From positions 868,001-932,000 of the forward strand of contig NZ_JACCFH010000001.1 in assembly GCF_013410775.1 (NCBI RefSeq): DNA of 64,000 nucleotides. The letters run 5' to 3'. The notes below the pieces were generated by a model. That model had not been told where the DNA came from. It searched no databases and saw nothing but the letters and a program-made list of their open reading frames with translations. Position numbers and translations under genes: made by a program. Shown here in pieces: positions 38,579 to 48,974 of the stretch (the stretch's first letter is position 1; each line of letters opens with the position of its first letter). The stretch comes from Sphaerotilus montanus (GTDB lineage: Bacteria > Pseudomonadota > Gammaproteobacteria > Burkholderiales > Burkholderiaceae_C).

Positions 38579-39396
38579 CCGTCGCCGAGGCGCTGGCACT
38601 CGCCCGCACGCACGGCCTGCCGCGCAGCGATGCGAACGTGCTGCTCGGTGCACTGCTCGGCCGCTCGCGCACCTGGCTGCTCACCCACGACGACGCGCCA
38701 CTCGACGCCACGCAGCAGGCCCGCTGGCAGGACTGGCTCGCCCGCCGCGCCGACGGCGTGCCCGTGGCGTACCTGACCGGGCAGCACGAGTTCCACGGTC
38801 TGCTGCTGCACGTCACGCCTGACGTGCTCGACCCGCGGCCGGACACCGAGACGCTGGTGGACTGGGCGCTGGCGCTGCTCGCGACACGCCCGCCCGGTGC
38901 GGCGGTGGTCGATCTGGGCACGGGCAGCGGCGCCATCGCGCTGGCGATCCGGCACCGGCAGCCGGACGCCGTGGTCAGCGCGGTCGATCTCAGTCCTGCC
39001 GCACTGGCGGTCGCGCAGGCGAATGGCGAGCGGCTCGGGCTGCCGGTGCGCTGGCGGCTGGGCGCGTGGTTCGCGCCGGTCGCCGGTGAACGCTTCGACC
39101 TCGTCGTCAGCAACCCGCCCTACATCGCCGAGGGCGACACGCACCTGCCCGCGCTGCGCCACGAACCGACGCTGGCGCTGACCTCGGGCGCCGACGGGCT
39201 GGACGCGATCCGGCAGCTCATCGCCGAGGCGCCCGCCCACCTGCAGCCCGACGGCTGGCTGCTGCTGGAGCATGGCCACGACCAGGGTCCGGCCGTGGCC
39301 GCGCTGCTCACCCAGGCCGGCTGGCGCGCCACGGACCGGCGCGACGACCTCGCCGGCCACTGGCGTTGTACCGGCGCCATGCGGCCCACCCCGTGA
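38575..39396 (+). CDS. prmC: release-factor glutamine methyltransferase PrmC
   Basis: PrmC transfers a methyl group from SAM to the GGQ glutamine of RF1/RF2. The 273-residue protein has an N-terminal helical domain (1-75) and a SAM-binding fold with [15 protein letters not shown]. The glutamine-binding motif is NPPYIAEGD (about residues 180-188). The ATG overlaps the prfA stop by four bases. The following 151 bases (39397-39547) show no gene. Confidence 0.94.
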   Translation: MTVAEALALARTHGLPRSDANVLLGALLGRSRTWLLTHDDAPLDATQQARWQDWLARRADGVPVAYLTGQHEFHGLLLHVTPDVLDPRPDTETLVDWALALLATRPPGAAVVDLGTGSGAIALAIRHRQPDAVVSAVDLSPAALAVAQANGERLGLPVRWRLGAWFAPVAGERFDLVVSNPPYIAEGDTHLPALRHEPTLALTSGADGLDAIRQLIAEAPAHLQPDGWLLLEHGHDQGPAVAALLTQAGWRATDRRDDLAGHWRCTGAMRPTP

Positions 39397-39547
39397 GCCA
39401 CTGAAAAGCACAAATCCTCCCGCCATCCCGCGCTCGCGGGCACTCGGCCGGAGGACCTGTCCCAAGGTCGCAAGCACGCACAGGGTGGCGGGCGTAGCAT
39501 GGATTTCGGCGGCGATTGCCCACGCCACGCGCCGACTGGAGGACTCC

Positions 39548-40048
39548 ATGGACCGAACCGCACGCATCCTGTCTCTTGCCCTGCTGACGCTCTGCAGCCT
39601 GGCCGCTGCAGGCACCGCCTCGGCCGCGGCACCGGCCAGCGTCGAGGACCTCCTGGTGCAACAACCCGGCCTGCGCCTGCCCGCCGGCGCGGTCCGGAGT
39701 TTCGCCAGCCCCCTGCGCTGGCAACTGGTCGGCGACTACTACTTCGCACCCAGCCTGGGCCTGCGGGCCACCGGGGGCCTGCAGGCCGGCGTGACCGGCA
39801 GCAGCGATGTCCGGCTCGGAACCACCCGACAGCGGGCCACGCCCTACGTCGGCCTCGGTTACAGCACCGGCGGCGTCAGCGCCAACCGCTGGGGAGGCTG
39901 GGGGCTGTCGGCCGACATCGGCGTGCAGGCCCGTGGCAGCGATCTGACGCTGGGGCGTGCGCTGGAAAGCCCGGCCGGCGTCGGCGAGCTGATCCGCGAG
40001 CTGCGCCTGACGCCGGTGCTGCAGCTGGGCGTGTCGTACGCGTTCTGA
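39548..40048 (+). CDS. small predicted outer-membrane protein
   Basis: A 166-residue protein with signal peptide ([20 protein letters not shown]) and short amphipathic strands: [52 protein letters not shown]. It ends LQLGVSYAF; a terminal Phe is the usual barrel-assembly signal. It resembles OmpW/COG3637-type small barrels in form, but I cannot assign a function. The start is ATG at 39548 after a GGAGGA sequence about six bases upstream. Confidence 0.82.
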   Translation: MDRTARILSLALLTLCSLAAAGTASAAAPASVEDLLVQQPGLRLPAGAVRSFASPLRWQLVGDYYFAPSLGLRATGGLQAGVTGSSDVRLGTTRQRATPYVGLGYSTGGVSANRWGGWGLSADIGVQARGSDLTLGRALESPAGVGELIRELRLTPVLQLGVSYAF

Positions 40049-40184
40049 GGCCACCTGCGGGCGATTTCAGGGGCGTCGGGCAGCGGCAAGTGCCCTGACC
40101 GCGGCCCGGGCACGCGCTTTGCCGTATAAATCGGGGTTGTTCCTGCATTCCACCAACCGATCCCCCTTCTCCCCCTTCTGCACC

Positions 40185-40508
40185 ATGTCCACACAGCAAC
40201 GCATCGACCAACTCGTCAAGGGCAACCCCGTCGTCCTGTTCATGAAGGGCACGGCCCAGTTCCCGCAGTGCGGCTTCTCCGGCCGGGCGATCCAGATCCT
40301 CAAGGCCTGCGGCGTCGGCCCCCTCACCACGGTCAACGTGCTGGAAGACCCGGAAATCCGCCAGGGCATCAAGGAATACGCCAACTGGCCCACCATCCCG
40401 CAGCTCTACATCGGCGGCCAGTTCGTCGGTGGCTCGGACATCATGATGGAGATGTACGAAGCGGGCGAGCTGCAGGAACTGGTGCAGTCGGTCAAGCCAG
40501 CGGCCTGA
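40185..40508 (+). CDS. grxD: monothiol glutaredoxin (Grx4/GrxD family)
   Basis: A 107-residue monothiol glutaredoxin. These bind 2Fe-2S clusters with glutathione and help deliver Fe-S. The family blocks are [18 protein letters not shown] (here CGFS active site), [31 protein letters not shown] and the GSDIMMEM terminus. It lies downstream of prmC and the barrel gene; a TATAAA sequence about 55 bases upstream (40125-40130) may be part of a promoter but lacks a good -35. Confidence 0.95.
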   Translation: MSTQQRIDQLVKGNPVVLFMKGTAQFPQCGFSGRAIQILKACGVGPLTTVNVLEDPEIRQGIKEYANWPTIPQLYIGGQFVGGSDIMMEMYEAGELQELVQSVKPAA

Positions 40509-40512
40509 GCGC

Positions 40513-41103
40513 TTGCCCTTGACCGCCCCTGTGCCTGAGGCGCCTCAACGCCTCGTCGTCGGCATCACCGGCGCCTCGGGCGCGGCGTATGGCGTGCGGC
40601 TGCTGGAGCGTGCGCGCGATCTCGGCGTCGAGACCCATCTGGTGGTGACGCCGTCCGGCGTGCTCAATGTCCACCATGAATGCGGCCTCGACCGCCGCCA
40701 GCTCGAAGCGCTGGCCACCCGCGCCCACGCCCCCGGCGAGATCGGCGCCTGCATCGCCAGCGGCAGCTTCGACACCGCCGCGATGGTGGTGGCGCCCTGC
40801 ACGATGAAGACGCTGGCCGCCATCGCGCATGGCTTCGGCGACAACCTCCTCACCCGCGCCGCCGACGTGACGCTCAAGGAGCGGCGCCGCCTGATCCTGC
40901 TGGTGCGGGAGACGCCATTCAACCTCGCCCACCTGCGCAACATGACGGCCGTGACCGAAATGGGCGGCATCGTCTTCCCCCCGCTGCCGGCCTTCTACCA
41001 CCGGCCCCAGACCATCGCCGAGCTGGTCGACGAGACGGTCGAGCGGGTGCTGCAGCTCAGCGGAATGGAAAAAGCCCGTCCCAAGACCTGGAACGGGCTT
41101 TGA
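40513..41103 (+). CDS. ubiX: flavin prenyltransferase UbiX
   Basis: UbiX makes prenylated FMN, the cofactor of UbiD-type decarboxylases used in ubiquinone synthesis. The protein of up to 196 residues shows the N-terminal GITGASGAAYGVRLLE, SGSFDTAAMVVAPCTMKTLA and LRNMTAVTEMGGIVFPP blocks. No ATG is available: the frame opens at a TTG (40513), and a GTG at 40531 is an alternative start six codons later. The last codons form a hairpin that appears to terminate the convergent gene. It begins four bases after grxD. Confidence 0.92.
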   Translation: MPLTAPVPEAPQRLVVGITGASGAAYGVRLLERARDLGVETHLVVTPSGVLNVHHECGLDRRQLEALATRAHAPGEIGACIASGSFDTAAMVVAPCTMKTLAAIAHGFGDNLLTRAADVTLKERRRLILLVRETPFNLAHLRNMTAVTEMGGIVFPPLPAFYHRPQTIAELVDETVERVLQLSGMEKARPKTWNGL

Positions 41104-41104
41104 C
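41068..41104 (-). terminator. terminator embedded in the 3' end of ubiX, serving the convergent gene
   Basis: On the minus strand AAAGCCCGTTCC, a loop AGGTCTT, and GGGACGGGCTTT form a 12-base stem with one G-U pair, followed by a T-run. It lies about 47 bases past the stop of the Bax-inhibitor-like gene and inside the ubiX reading frame. Confidence 0.68.
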
Positions 41105-41150
41105 GCAGACGCCGCTCCAGGCCTGAACCCGGAGCGGCCGGTGGCAGGGC

Positions 41151-41846
41151 TCAGTCGTCGCGGCCGCCGAAGATGCCCAGCAGCGACAGCAGCGACTGGA
41201 ACACGTTGTAGATGCTCAGGTAGACGCTCAGCGTGGCGGTGATGTAGTTGGTCTCTTCGCCGTCCTGCACGCGCTTCAGGTCGTACAGGATGAAGGCCGA
41301 GAAGATGCCGATCGCCAGCACCGACAGCGTGATCATCAGCGCGCTGGACTGCAGGAAGACGTTGGCGATGCCGGCCACCAGCAGCATGATCATCCCGATG
41401 AACAGGAACTTGCCCATCGAGCCGAGGTCGCGCTTGATGACCGAGGACAGCGTGGCCATGCCGAGGAAGATCGTGCCCGTGCCGGCGAAGGCCATCATGA
41501 TCAGGCTGGCACCGTTGGCCAGACCCAGCACGCTGCCGACCAGGCGCGACAGCATCAGCCCCATGAAGAAAGTGAAGGCCAGCAGCACCGGCACGCCGGC
41601 GGCCGAGTTCTTGGTCTTCTCGATCGCGAACATGAAGCCGAACGCGCCGGCCATGAACACGACGAGGCCGACCATCGGCGACATCAGGCGGGTCAGGCCG
41701 GTGCTGACGCCGATCCAGGCGCCCAGCACGGTGGGGATCATCGACAGCGCGAGCAGCCAGTAGGTGTTGCGCAGGACACGGTTGCGCTCGGCAACACTGG
41801 GCATGGCCACAGCACCGAAGCCGTGGGTATGGAACAGATCAGACAT
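41151..41846 (-). CDS. Bax inhibitor-1/YccA family inner-membrane protein
   Basis: A 231-residue protein with seven TM helices. The family end with an aspartate-containing last helix region (FILYDLKRVQDGEETNYI, then LSVYLSIYNVFQSLLSLLG) is clear. E. coli YccA modulates FtsH, and other members conduct calcium or protons; the role here is unknown. The ATG at 41844-41846 follows an AAGGA site at seven bases. It ends at a terminator located in the convergent ubiX gene. Confidence 0.92.
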   Translation of the reverse strand: MSDLFHTHGFGAVAMPSVAERNRVLRNTYWLLALSMIPTVLGAWIGVSTGLTRLMSPMVGLVVFMAGAFGFMFAIEKTKNSAAGVPVLLAFTFFMGLMLSRLVGSVLGLANGASLIMMAFAGTGTIFLGMATLSSVIKRDLGSMGKFLFIGMIMLLVAGIANVFLQSSALMITLSVLAIGIFSAFILYDLKRVQDGEETNYITATLSVYLSIYNVFQSLLSLLGIFGGRDD

Positions 41847-41956
41847 GGCAGAGATTCCTTGAAAAACGACAGGGTCGCGCCCGGGAACGGGGCATGCGAC
41901 AAAGAGAACCGGCAGAAGGCGAGGACACCGGCCCGGCAGCGGGCACGCAGGAGGTG

Positions 41957-42319
41957 TCAGACGCGCCGGGATGGCGGACGCAGCAACCCGTCGAGACAGG
42001 GCGCAGGATGGCCAGCATGCAGCACCGGGCGTGGCGGCAGGTGCTCGCCAAGGTACAGCGGGAGAGCGGGCACGCTGCCGGGCAGCAGCGGCACATCGGC
42101 CAGTTCGACCGCGCCACCGGGTTCCGCCATGGGCAGAGGATCGTTCGGCACCCGCTCGCCGGAGGGCAGAGAGGGCAAAGGCGCACAGCAGGGACTGTCG
42201 GCGACGGCGACACGCTCCACCAGATGCACCGCCATCACCGCCGCCCGCGCCGCGCCGGACAAGCCGGCACAGAGCAGCAGCAGCGCAGCGAACAGGGTGA
42301 ACAGCAGTCGGCGGGACAT
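41957..42319 (-). CDS. small secreted hypothetical protein
   Basis: A 120-residue protein with a strong signal peptide (RRLLFTLFAALLLLCAG, cleavage near ARA). The mature part is Pro-rich with a CC pair and no family I know. Its codon use fits the strand of its neighbours, and it sits 26 bases after the lytic transglycosylase stop, but the ribosome site is weak and it could be spurious. The 110 bases between it and the Bax-inhibitor gene show nothing. Confidence 0.52.
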   Translation of the reverse strand: MSRRLLFTLFAALLLLCAGLSGAARAAVMAVHLVERVAVADSPCCAPLPSLPSGERVPNDPLPMAEPGGAVELADVPLLPGSVPALPLYLGEHLPPRPVLHAGHPAPCLDGLLRPPSRRV

Positions 42320-42345
42320 GGTGGCCGAGTGTAGCGGAGTGCCCC

Positions 42346-42993
42346 TCACCGTGCAGAGGCGGTGGCCAGCGGGGGGTCGGTGTGCTCCCAGCGCCGCCGC
42401 GCCGCCATCACCATGGTCGGATACGGCGACTGGCCACGGCTGCCGTTGTAGCGCCCGAGCGCCATGAACAGGTCGCCCTTCTCGCGGTCGAGGTAGTGGC
42501 GCAGGATCACGCAGCCGAAGCGCAGATTGGTCTGCATGTGGAACAGCCGGCTGGCGTCGCCGTCACCGATCAGACGCGCCCAGAAGGGCATCACCTGCAT
42601 GTAGCTGCGCGCGCCGACGCTGGAGATGGCGTACTTGCGGAACCCGCTTTCCACCTCGATCAGCCCGAGCACCAGCGCAGTGTCGAGCCCGGCACGGCGG
42701 CTTTCGTACCAGACGGTTTCGAGGAATTCGCGCCGGACGCTGAACTCCGGCTTGCGCCTGGCCAGCCGCTGGCTCATCGCGCCCAGCCAGCGCAGGTGGA
42801 CCAGCCGGGCGTCCATCGACGCAAATTCGAGCCGCGGCGGCGCACCCTCCCCCGCCACGGCCGATGCCAGCGCCGTGCGCACCGAATCAGCCAGGGGCTC
42901 CTCGGCCTGACCGCCGGCCTGCGCCGGCGGTGTCCAGCCCGCCAGGCCGACGCTGCCCGCCCAGGCCAGCAGCGTCCGGCGGGTCGGTGTCAT
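42346..42993 (-). CDS. lytic transglycosylase (SLT domain)
   Basis: A 215-residue protein that should cleave the peptidoglycan glycan chain. The Slt signature with catalytic Glu is in [20 protein letters not shown], followed by [22 protein letters not shown] and [10 protein letters not shown]. The N-terminus [17 protein letters not shown] has a twin-arginine pattern, so export may be by Tat. It overlaps proS by four bases (ATGA), an order common in Burkholderiales. Confidence 0.92.
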   Translation of the reverse strand: MTPTRRTLLAWAGSVGLAGWTPPAQAGGQAEEPLADSVRTALASAVAGEGAPPRLEFASMDARLVHLRWLGAMSQRLARRKPEFSVRREFLETVWYESRRAGLDTALVLGLIEVESGFRKYAISSVGARSYMQVMPFWARLIGDGDASRLFHMQTNLRFGCVILRHYLDREKGDLFMALGRYNGSRGQSPYPTMVMAARRRWEHTDPPLATASAR

Positions 42994-44735
42994 GCCTGCA
43001 GGCGGGCCTTGACGAAGGCCGCGACCTCACCCGTCGGCACCTTGGTCGCGGCGGCGTCGCGGCGGCCCTGGTATTCGAGCTGGCCTTCCTTGAGCCCGCG
43101 GTCGGACAGCACCACGCGGTGCGGCACGCCGATCAGCTCCCAGTCCGCGAACATCGCGCCCGGGCGCTCGCCGCGGTCGTCGAGCATCACGTCGATGCCG
43201 GCAGCCTGCAGTTCGTCGTGCAGCGCGTCGGCGGCGGCCTTCACGTCGGCCGAGCGGTCGTAGCCGATCGGGCAGATCGCCACCGTGAACGGCGCGATCG
43301 CGTCCGGCCAGACGATGCCGCGGGCGTCGTGCGCCTGCTCGATCGCCGCGCCCAGGATGCGCGTCACGCCGATGCCGTAGCAGCCCATCTCGAAGTGCGC
43401 TGGCTTGCCGGTCTCGTCGAGGAAGGTCGCGTTCATGGCCTTGGAGTACTTGGTGCCGAGGTAGAACACATGGCCGACCTCGATGCCGCGCTGGATCGCC
43501 AGCACGCCCTGCCCGTCCGGCGACGGATCGCCCGCGACGACGTTGCGGATGTCGGCAACGAGGTCCGGCTCGGGCAGGTCGCGGCCCCAGTTCACGCCGG
43601 TCAGGTGGAAGTCGGGCTCGTTGGCGCCGCAGACGAAGTCCGCCATGTTCGCCACCGTGCGGTCGGCGATGACCTTGACCGGCTTCTTCAGGCCGATCGG
43701 GCCGAGGTAGCCGGGCTTGCAACCAAAGTGGTCCTCGATCTCGCCGAGCGTGGCGAAGCGGAAGCCGCCCTTGAGCCCCTCGACCTTGCCGACCTTGACC
43801 TCGTTCATGTCGTGGTCGCCGCGCAGCAGCAGCAGCCACACGGTGGAGCCGACGATGTCACCCTTGTCGTTGACCTCGTCCGTGGCCATGACCAGCGACT
43901 TGACGGTCTGCGCCAGCGGCAGGTCCAGCAGCACGGCCACGTCGGCGCAAGTGCTCTTGCCCGGCGTCGCAGTCTTGGTCAGGGCCTGTGTCGCCGCACC
44001 ACGTTCGCTCGACAGCGCCACGGCTTCGGCCAGCTCGATGTTGGCCGCGTAGTCGCTGGTCGGGCAGTAGACGATCGCGTCTTCACCGGTGTCGGCGATG
44101 ACCTGGAACTCGTGCGACAGGTCACCGCCGATCGCGCCGGTGTCGGCGGCCACGGCGCGGTACTGCAGGCCGAAGCGGTCGAAGATGCGCTTGTAGGCGG
44201 CGAACATCGTCTCGTAGCTCTTCGCCGCCGCGGCCGGGTTGCGGTCGAAGGAGTACGCGTCCTTCATCGTGAACTCGCGCCCGCGCATGATGCCGAAGCG
44301 CGGCCGGCGCTCGTCGCGGAACTTGGTCTGGATGTGGTAGAAGTTTTTCGGCAGCTGCTTGTAGCTGCGCAGCTCCTGGCGCGCCACGTCGGTGACGACT
44401 TCCTCGCTGGTCGGCTGGATGATGAAGTCGCGGCCGTGCCGGTCCTTCACGCGCATCAGCTCCGGGCCCATCTTGTCGAAGCGGCCCGTCTCCTGCCACA
44501 GCTCGGCCGGCTGCACCACCGGCATCAGCATCTCCACGGCGCCCGCGCGGCCCATCTCCTCGCGGATGATGGCCTCGACCTTGCGGATCACGCGCAAGCC
44601 CATGGGCATGTAGTTGTAGATGCCCGCACCGAGGCGCTTGATCATGCCGGCGCGCATCATGAGCTGGTGGCTGACCACCTCGGCGTCGGCGGGGGCTTCT
44701 TTCTGGGTGGCGATGAAGAACTGGGAGGCTTTCAT
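42990..44735 (-). CDS. proS: prolyl-tRNA synthetase
   Basis: ProS charges tRNA-Pro. The 581-residue enzyme is the bacterial type with an editing (INS/YbaK-like) insertion about residues 225-390 between class II motifs 2 and 3. Class II motif 1 is [19 protein letters not shown], motif 2 is in [17 protein letters not shown], and motif 3 is in [12 protein letters not shown]. The C-terminal anticodon domain is about 470-581. The ATG at 44733-44735 is divergent from rppH with 123 bases between. Confidence 0.96.
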   Translation of the reverse strand: MKASQFFIATQKEAPADAEVVSHQLMMRAGMIKRLGAGIYNYMPMGLRVIRKVEAIIREEMGRAGAVEMLMPVVQPAELWQETGRFDKMGPELMRVKDRHGRDFIIQPTSEEVVTDVARQELRSYKQLPKNFYHIQTKFRDERRPRFGIMRGREFTMKDAYSFDRNPAAAAKSYETMFAAYKRIFDRFGLQYRAVAADTGAIGGDLSHEFQVIADTGEDAIVYCPTSDYAANIELAEAVALSSERGAATQALTKTATPGKSTCADVAVLLDLPLAQTVKSLVMATDEVNDKGDIVGSTVWLLLLRGDHDMNEVKVGKVEGLKGGFRFATLGEIEDHFGCKPGYLGPIGLKKPVKVIADRTVANMADFVCGANEPDFHLTGVNWGRDLPEPDLVADIRNVVAGDPSPDGQGVLAIQRGIEVGHVFYLGTKYSKAMNATFLDETGKPAHFEMGCYGIGVTRILGAAIEQAHDARGIVWPDAIAPFTVAICPIGYDRSADVKAAADALHDELQAAGIDVMLDDRGERPGAMFADWELIGVPHRVVLSDRGLKEGQLEYQGRRDAAATKVPTGEVAAFVKARLQA

Positions 44736-44801
44736 GGGGCGGGCAGCAGGCTCTGGACAGACTGGGGAGATATCACTGTTCTTGTCGGGTGATACGCGGG
44801 G

Positions 44802-44829
44802 TTGCGATCACCAAGCCCAGTGCAATAAT
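44802..44829 (+). promoter_or_regulatory. possible sigma-70 promoter of rppH
   Basis: TTGCGA (44802-44807), a 16-base spacer and AATAAT (44824-44829), 30 bases upstream of the rppH start codon. The boxes are imperfect, so this is tentative. Confidence 0.35.
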
Positions 44830-44858
44830 GAATCCAACGTGAAAATTGGGGTCTGATT

Positions 44859-45515
44859 ATGCTTGACCGTGAAGGCTTCCGGCCCAACGTCGGCATCGTC
44901 CTGCTCAACCAGCGGAACCAGGTGTTCTGGGGCAAACGCATCCGCACCCACTCCTGGCAGTTCCCGCAAGGTGGCATCAAGTATGGTGAATCGCCAGAGC
45001 AGGCGATGTTCCGAGAGCTCCACGAAGAGGTGGGGTTGTTTCCTGAACATGTGCGCATTCTCGCGCGCACACGTGACTGGCTGCGGTACGAGGTACCGGA
45101 GCATTTCATCCGCCGCGACGCGCGGGGGCATTACCGCGGGCAGAAGCAGATCTGGTTCCTGCTGCAGCTCACCGGCCGCGACAGCGACATGAACCTGCGC
45201 GCCTCCACGCACCCGGAGTTCGACGCCTGGCGCTGGCACGATTACTGGGTGCCGCTGGACGTGGTGATCGAGTTCAAGCGCGACGTCTACCAGATGGCGC
45301 TCACGGAACTCGCGCGCTTCCTGCCACCGAGACCCAGCGGCCACGTCAACCGTTTCCTGCGCAGCGGCATGCGAGCACGGCGTGACGAGTGTGCAGGCAG
45401 CGAGGACGGGTTCGAAGAGATCCCCCAGACCCACGAAGCCCGCAGCGTCGATGCCGCAGAGCTGGTCCGGGAGGAGCCGGAGCACCTGGTCGCCAAGCTC
45501 TCAGGCAGCGTCTGA
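44859..45515 (+). CDS. rppH: RNA pyrophosphohydrolase RppH (Nudix)
   Basis: RppH removes pyrophosphate from 5'-triphosphate RNA and starts 5'-dependent mRNA decay. The 218-residue protein has [20 protein letters not shown] at the start and the Nudix box [20 protein letters not shown] (about residues 37-56) completed by VGL. The core is about 160 residues; the extra C-terminal 55 residues are acidic and probably disordered, as in other Burkholderiales RppH. It is divergent from proS and overlaps the convergent GGDEF-EAL gene by 15 bases. Confidence 0.95.
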   Translation: MLDREGFRPNVGIVLLNQRNQVFWGKRIRTHSWQFPQGGIKYGESPEQAMFRELHEEVGLFPEHVRILARTRDWLRYEVPEHFIRRDARGHYRGQKQIWFLLQLTGRDSDMNLRASTHPEFDAWRWHDYWVPLDVVIEFKRDVYQMALTELARFLPPRPSGHVNRFLRSGMRARRDECAGSEDGFEEIPQTHEARSVDAAELVREEPEHLVAKLSGSV

Positions 45516-47594
45516 GCGTTCCAGTCCGGCAGGCACGCGCGGCAGCCAGCGGACAGCGGCCTCCGCGCTCACCGGCCGGCTGAACAGGAAGCCCTGCGCC
45601 ACCTGGCAATCCAGTTCGCGCAGCAGCGCCAGCTGCCCGCGCGTTTCCACCCCCTCGACCACGATGTCGAGCTCCAGCGCCCGCGACAGGGTCAGGATCG
45701 AGCGAAGCACTTCCAGATCCCGCGTCGAATGTTCGAGATCGGCGATGAAGCTGCGGTCGACCTTCAGCTCGTCCAGCGGGTAGCGCCGCAGGCAGGACAG
45801 CGACGAGTGCCCGGTGCCGAAATCGTCGATCGACACCCGCAGGCCGGCCTGCCGGATCTGGCGCAGCTGCTGGTGCGCACTCTCCGGATCGGCCATCAGC
45901 GCGCTCTCGGTCAGCTCGATGACGAAGCGGGACGGATCCAGCCCGTGTTCGGCCAGCAGCCGTGCCATCAGGCCGGCCAGTCCCGGATGCCGGAACTGCG
46001 CGGCCGAGACATTGATCGACATGCGCGGCACCTGGTAGCCCGCCGCCTGCCACGCCACCACCTGGCGGCAGGCCTCGCGCGCCACCCACAGGCCGATGCC
46101 GTCGATCAGGCCATTGCGCTCGGCCACCGGGATGAAGGCCGCCGGCATCAGCCACGCGCCACCCGGACGCTGCCAGCGCACCAGCGGCTCGACACCGACC
46201 ACTTCGCCTGTCACCAGATGGACCTGCGGCTGGTAGAGCAGGCGCAGCTCGTCGCGCTCGATGGCCCAGCGCAGGCCCATCTCCAGCTGCAGCTGCTGGT
46301 CCATCTTCAGCTGCAGCTCGCTCGTGTAGAAGTGGTAGGTGCGCTTGCCCTTGGCCTTGGCGGCGTACATCGCCACGTCGGCCACCTGCAGCAGCGTGGC
46401 GCTGTCGCGCCCGTTGGCCGGGAACATGCCGACCCCCAGACTGGCCCCCACGTAGAGCACCCGGTCCGACATGGCCATCGGCGCACCGAGCAGCTCGACC
46501 ACCCGGCGGGCCATCGCCTCGGCCTCGGCCAGGCTGCTGTGCTCGATCAGCACGGCGAACTCGTCGCCCCCCAGCCGCGCCACCGTGTCGCAGCCGCGCA
46601 GGCAGTCGCGCAGGCGCTGCGCGATCAGCTGCAGCAACTCGTCGCCCACGGCGTGGCCGAGCGTGTCGTTGATGAGCTTGAACTCGTCGAGGTCGATGAA
46701 CATCACGGCCAGCTGCTCGCCGCGCTCGCTGGCGCGCCCGATGGCCTGGCGAACCCGGTCATTGAACAGGAAACGGTTGGGCAGGCCGGTCAGGTCGTCG
46801 TGGGTCGCGAGGTATTCGATGCGGCGCTGCGAGGCCTCGTAGCGGCCCGGATCGCTGTAGACACCGATGTAGTGCTGCACGGCCCCCTGTTCGTCCGGCA
46901 CGGCATTGATCGACAGGAAGGCCAGGCGCATCTGGCCGTCGCGGTGGCGGTTCCAGATCTCGCCCTGCCACCAGCCCCGGCTGTCCAGCGCGCGGTGCAT
47001 GTCCTCGTAGAACGCCACCCCATGCTGCCCGGACGCCAGCAGCCGGGTGCGCTGGCCGACCACCTCGCGGCTCGTGTAGCCCGTGTCCCGCTCGAAGGCG
47101 GCGTTCACGACCTGGATGACATGGTCGGCGTCGGTGATCACCACGCTCTCGCCCGTGCGGTCGAACAGCCGGGCCGCCAGCCGCATCTGCACCTCGGCCT
47201 GGCGGTGCTGCGTGATGTCGCGGTGGACCCAGATGTGGCCCATCGCCTCTCCGGCCACGTGGATCGGGATGAAGTCGCGCACCATGACCGCCCCCCCCTG
47301 CATCGCCACCTCCTCGCCATGCACCGGCTGGTCGGCGTGCACGATGGCGACCAGCCGCGCGGCGGCGGCTTGCGGGTCGGCGTAGGCCCCGCACAGCAGC
47401 GGCAGCATCTGCTGCGCCGACAGGCCGCGCAGCGACTCCGGCGACCGGGACAAGCGGAACAGATCGCAGAACGCCTGGTTGACGAACTCGACCGCGCAGT
47501 GGCGGTCCTGCACCAGCAAGCCCGAGTGCAGCTTGTCGAGAATGGTGTGGATGCGTTCGGACGCCGGGGAAACGAGGGTCTCTGGAGACAGCAT
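45501..47594 (-). CDS. PAS-PAS-GGDEF-EAL cyclic-di-GMP signalling protein
   Basis: A 697-residue cytoplasmic protein: PAS about 15-130, PAS about 138-255, GGDEF about 258-425, EAL about 435-690. The diguanylate cyclase motif is intact (RLGGDEF near 340) and has an RxxD inhibitory site, RGCD, five residues before it. The EAL domain reads VEPLVRW instead of EAL but keeps [11 protein letters not shown] and the EGVET segment, so phosphodiesterase activity is possible. No TM segments, so it senses a cytoplasmic signal or gas through its PAS domains. It overlaps rppH by 15 bases. Confidence 0.93.
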   Translation of the reverse strand: MLSPETLVSPASERIHTILDKLHSGLLVQDRHCAVEFVNQAFCDLFRLSRSPESLRGLSAQQMLPLLCGAYADPQAAAARLVAIVHADQPVHGEEVAMQGGAVMVRDFIPIHVAGEAMGHIWVHRDITQHRQAEVQMRLAARLFDRTGESVVITDADHVIQVVNAAFERDTGYTSREVVGQRTRLLASGQHGVAFYEDMHRALDSRGWWQGEIWNRHRDGQMRLAFLSINAVPDEQGAVQHYIGVYSDPGRYEASQRRIEYLATHDDLTGLPNRFLFNDRVRQAIGRASERGEQLAVMFIDLDEFKLINDTLGHAVGDELLQLIAQRLRDCLRGCDTVARLGGDEFAVLIEHSSLAEAEAMARRVVELLGAPMAMSDRVLYVGASLGVGMFPANGRDSATLLQVADVAMYAAKAKGKRTYHFYTSELQLKMDQQLQLEMGLRWAIERDELRLLYQPQVHLVTGEVVGVEPLVRWQRPGGAWLMPAAFIPVAERNGLIDGIGLWVAREACRQVVAWQAAGYQVPRMSINVSAAQFRHPGLAGLMARLLAEHGLDPSRFVIELTESALMADPESAHQQLRQIRQAGLRVSIDDFGTGHSSLSCLRRYPLDELKVDRSFIADLEHSTRDLEVLRSILTLSRALELDIVVEGVETRGQLALLRELDCQVAQGFLFSRPVSAEAAVRWLPRVPAGLERSDAA

Positions 47595-47709
47595 GCAAGA
47601 GGGCGCGGGGGAGCGATCAGGGGGGTGGAACTGCAGAAGAAACCGTGGCGCGCATTTTCCGCACTTCAGGTACTTGCCGATACCAGCTTTGTTCCTGACC
47701 GAGTCAATT

Positions 47710-48606
47710 TCACACGCGGCGCCGGTTCAGCAGGGCCAGACCGATGCCCACGCCCACCAGCGCCAGCACCAGCGCCGGCGTGATCGCCTCGCCGAGCAGC
47801 CAGCCCGCACACAGCGTGCCGAACACCGGGGTGAGGAACACGAAGGCCTGCACCTTGGTCGCCGGGTAGCGCGTGAGGAGCCAGAACCAGAGCAGGTAGC
47901 TGGCGAAGGTCACCACGACACCCTGGTAGAAAAGCGCGCCCAGCGCCAGCCCGCTCCAGTGCGCCGGCCAGGCCGAGCCGCTGACGACCGCCGCGATCGG
48001 CGAGAGCACGGCCGCCACCCCGAGCTGGTAGGCCAGCGTCACCTCCGAGGAGGCGCTGCGCAGCGCCGACAGCCGGATCGTCACCGTGGTCAGTCCCCAC
48101 AGCAGCGCCGCGCCGAGGATCATCAGATCGCCCTTCCACGAGCCACCGACGGCCCCCTCGCCGAAGGCCATCGCGATCGAGCCGAACGCGACCAGCAGCC
48201 CGCCGAACTGCATTGGCGCCAGCCGCTCGCCCTGGTGCGCGGCAGCGAGCACGAGGGCGACGATGAAGGGGGAGGTGTTGATGAAGACGACTCCGCGCGC
48301 GGCCGTCGTGTACTGCAGCCCGACGAAGGCAAGGCCGAACTCCACCGCGAACAGCAGCCCGCACAGCAGCCCCGGCCACCCGGTCCCGTCGGTGAACGAC
48401 CAGCGGATGCCGCGCCAGCGCATCCAGCCCAGCAGGAGCATGAACGCCACGACGCTGCGGATCGCCAGTTGCACCAGCACCGGCACCTCCGGCATCGCGG
48501 CCTTGATCGAGACCTGGTTCAGGCCCCACAGGAAACAGCACAGCAGCAAGCTGAGCACGGCGGTGGAGTCGAGGTGTGCGTGGCGCACGGGAGCCGTCGT
48601 GGTCAT
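47710..48606 (-). CDS. EamA/DMT-family transporter
   Basis: A 298-residue inner-membrane protein with ten TM helices in two repeated five-helix EamA halves. Typical segments are CCFLWGLNQVSIKAAMPEVP, VGLQYTTAARGVVFINTSPF and LTPVFGTLCAGWLLGE. It is probably a metabolite or drug exporter of unknown substrate. The ATG at 48604-48606 lies 18 bases downstream of rnpB on the same strand, so read-through is possible. Confidence 0.9.
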   Translation of the reverse strand: MTTTAPVRHAHLDSTAVLSLLLCCFLWGLNQVSIKAAMPEVPVLVQLAIRSVVAFMLLLGWMRWRGIRWSFTDGTGWPGLLCGLLFAVEFGLAFVGLQYTTAARGVVFINTSPFIVALVLAAAHQGERLAPMQFGGLLVAFGSIAMAFGEGAVGGSWKGDLMILGAALLWGLTTVTIRLSALRSASSEVTLAYQLGVAAVLSPIAAVVSGSAWPAHWSGLALGALFYQGVVVTFASYLLWFWLLTRYPATKVQAFVFLTPVFGTLCAGWLLGEAITPALVLALVGVGIGLALLNRRRV

Positions 48607-48623
48607 CGTCGAAGAATAAAAGT

Positions 48624-48940
48624 GTGGAGTCAGCCGATAGGCCGGATTCTGTGCGGTGGGTTGCCCCACCGTGACCGCCATTCATCTGGGCCGGGGGTCA
48701 CCCACCCGGCTCGGTGCCACCTACCCGCCAGCTCAGCGAGCCGCCTCAATGCTGGCCTATTTGGTGTTGCTGCGCGTAGAGATTGCCCGTTTCACCCGGA
48801 CTGAACCGGCTCGTCTCTGTTGCTCTGATCCTCGCCTCACGGCGGAGAGGCGTTACCTCCTACGCTGCTCCATGCAGTCCGGACCTTCCTCCAGTGCGGC
48901 CTTTCGGCGATTGCACCAGCGGCGGTCTGGCTGGCTCCAC
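48624..48940 (-). ncRNA. rnpB: RNase P RNA (type A)
   Basis: This is the catalytic RNA that matures tRNA 5' ends. On the minus strand it begins GTGGAGCCAGCCAGACCGCC and contains the universal GAGGAAGGTCCGGAC block. It ends with ACAGAATCCGGCCTATCGGC and TGACTCCAC. The two ends pair as helix P1 (GTGGAG-CAGCC with GGCTG-CTCCAC), which sets the boundaries at about 317 bases. A TTTTATT run follows directly and may terminate transcription. The ends are accurate to a few bases. Confidence 0.95.
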
Positions 48941-48974
48941 GGGGGGGATTGTCCCACAGCGGTCGGGAAGCGCC

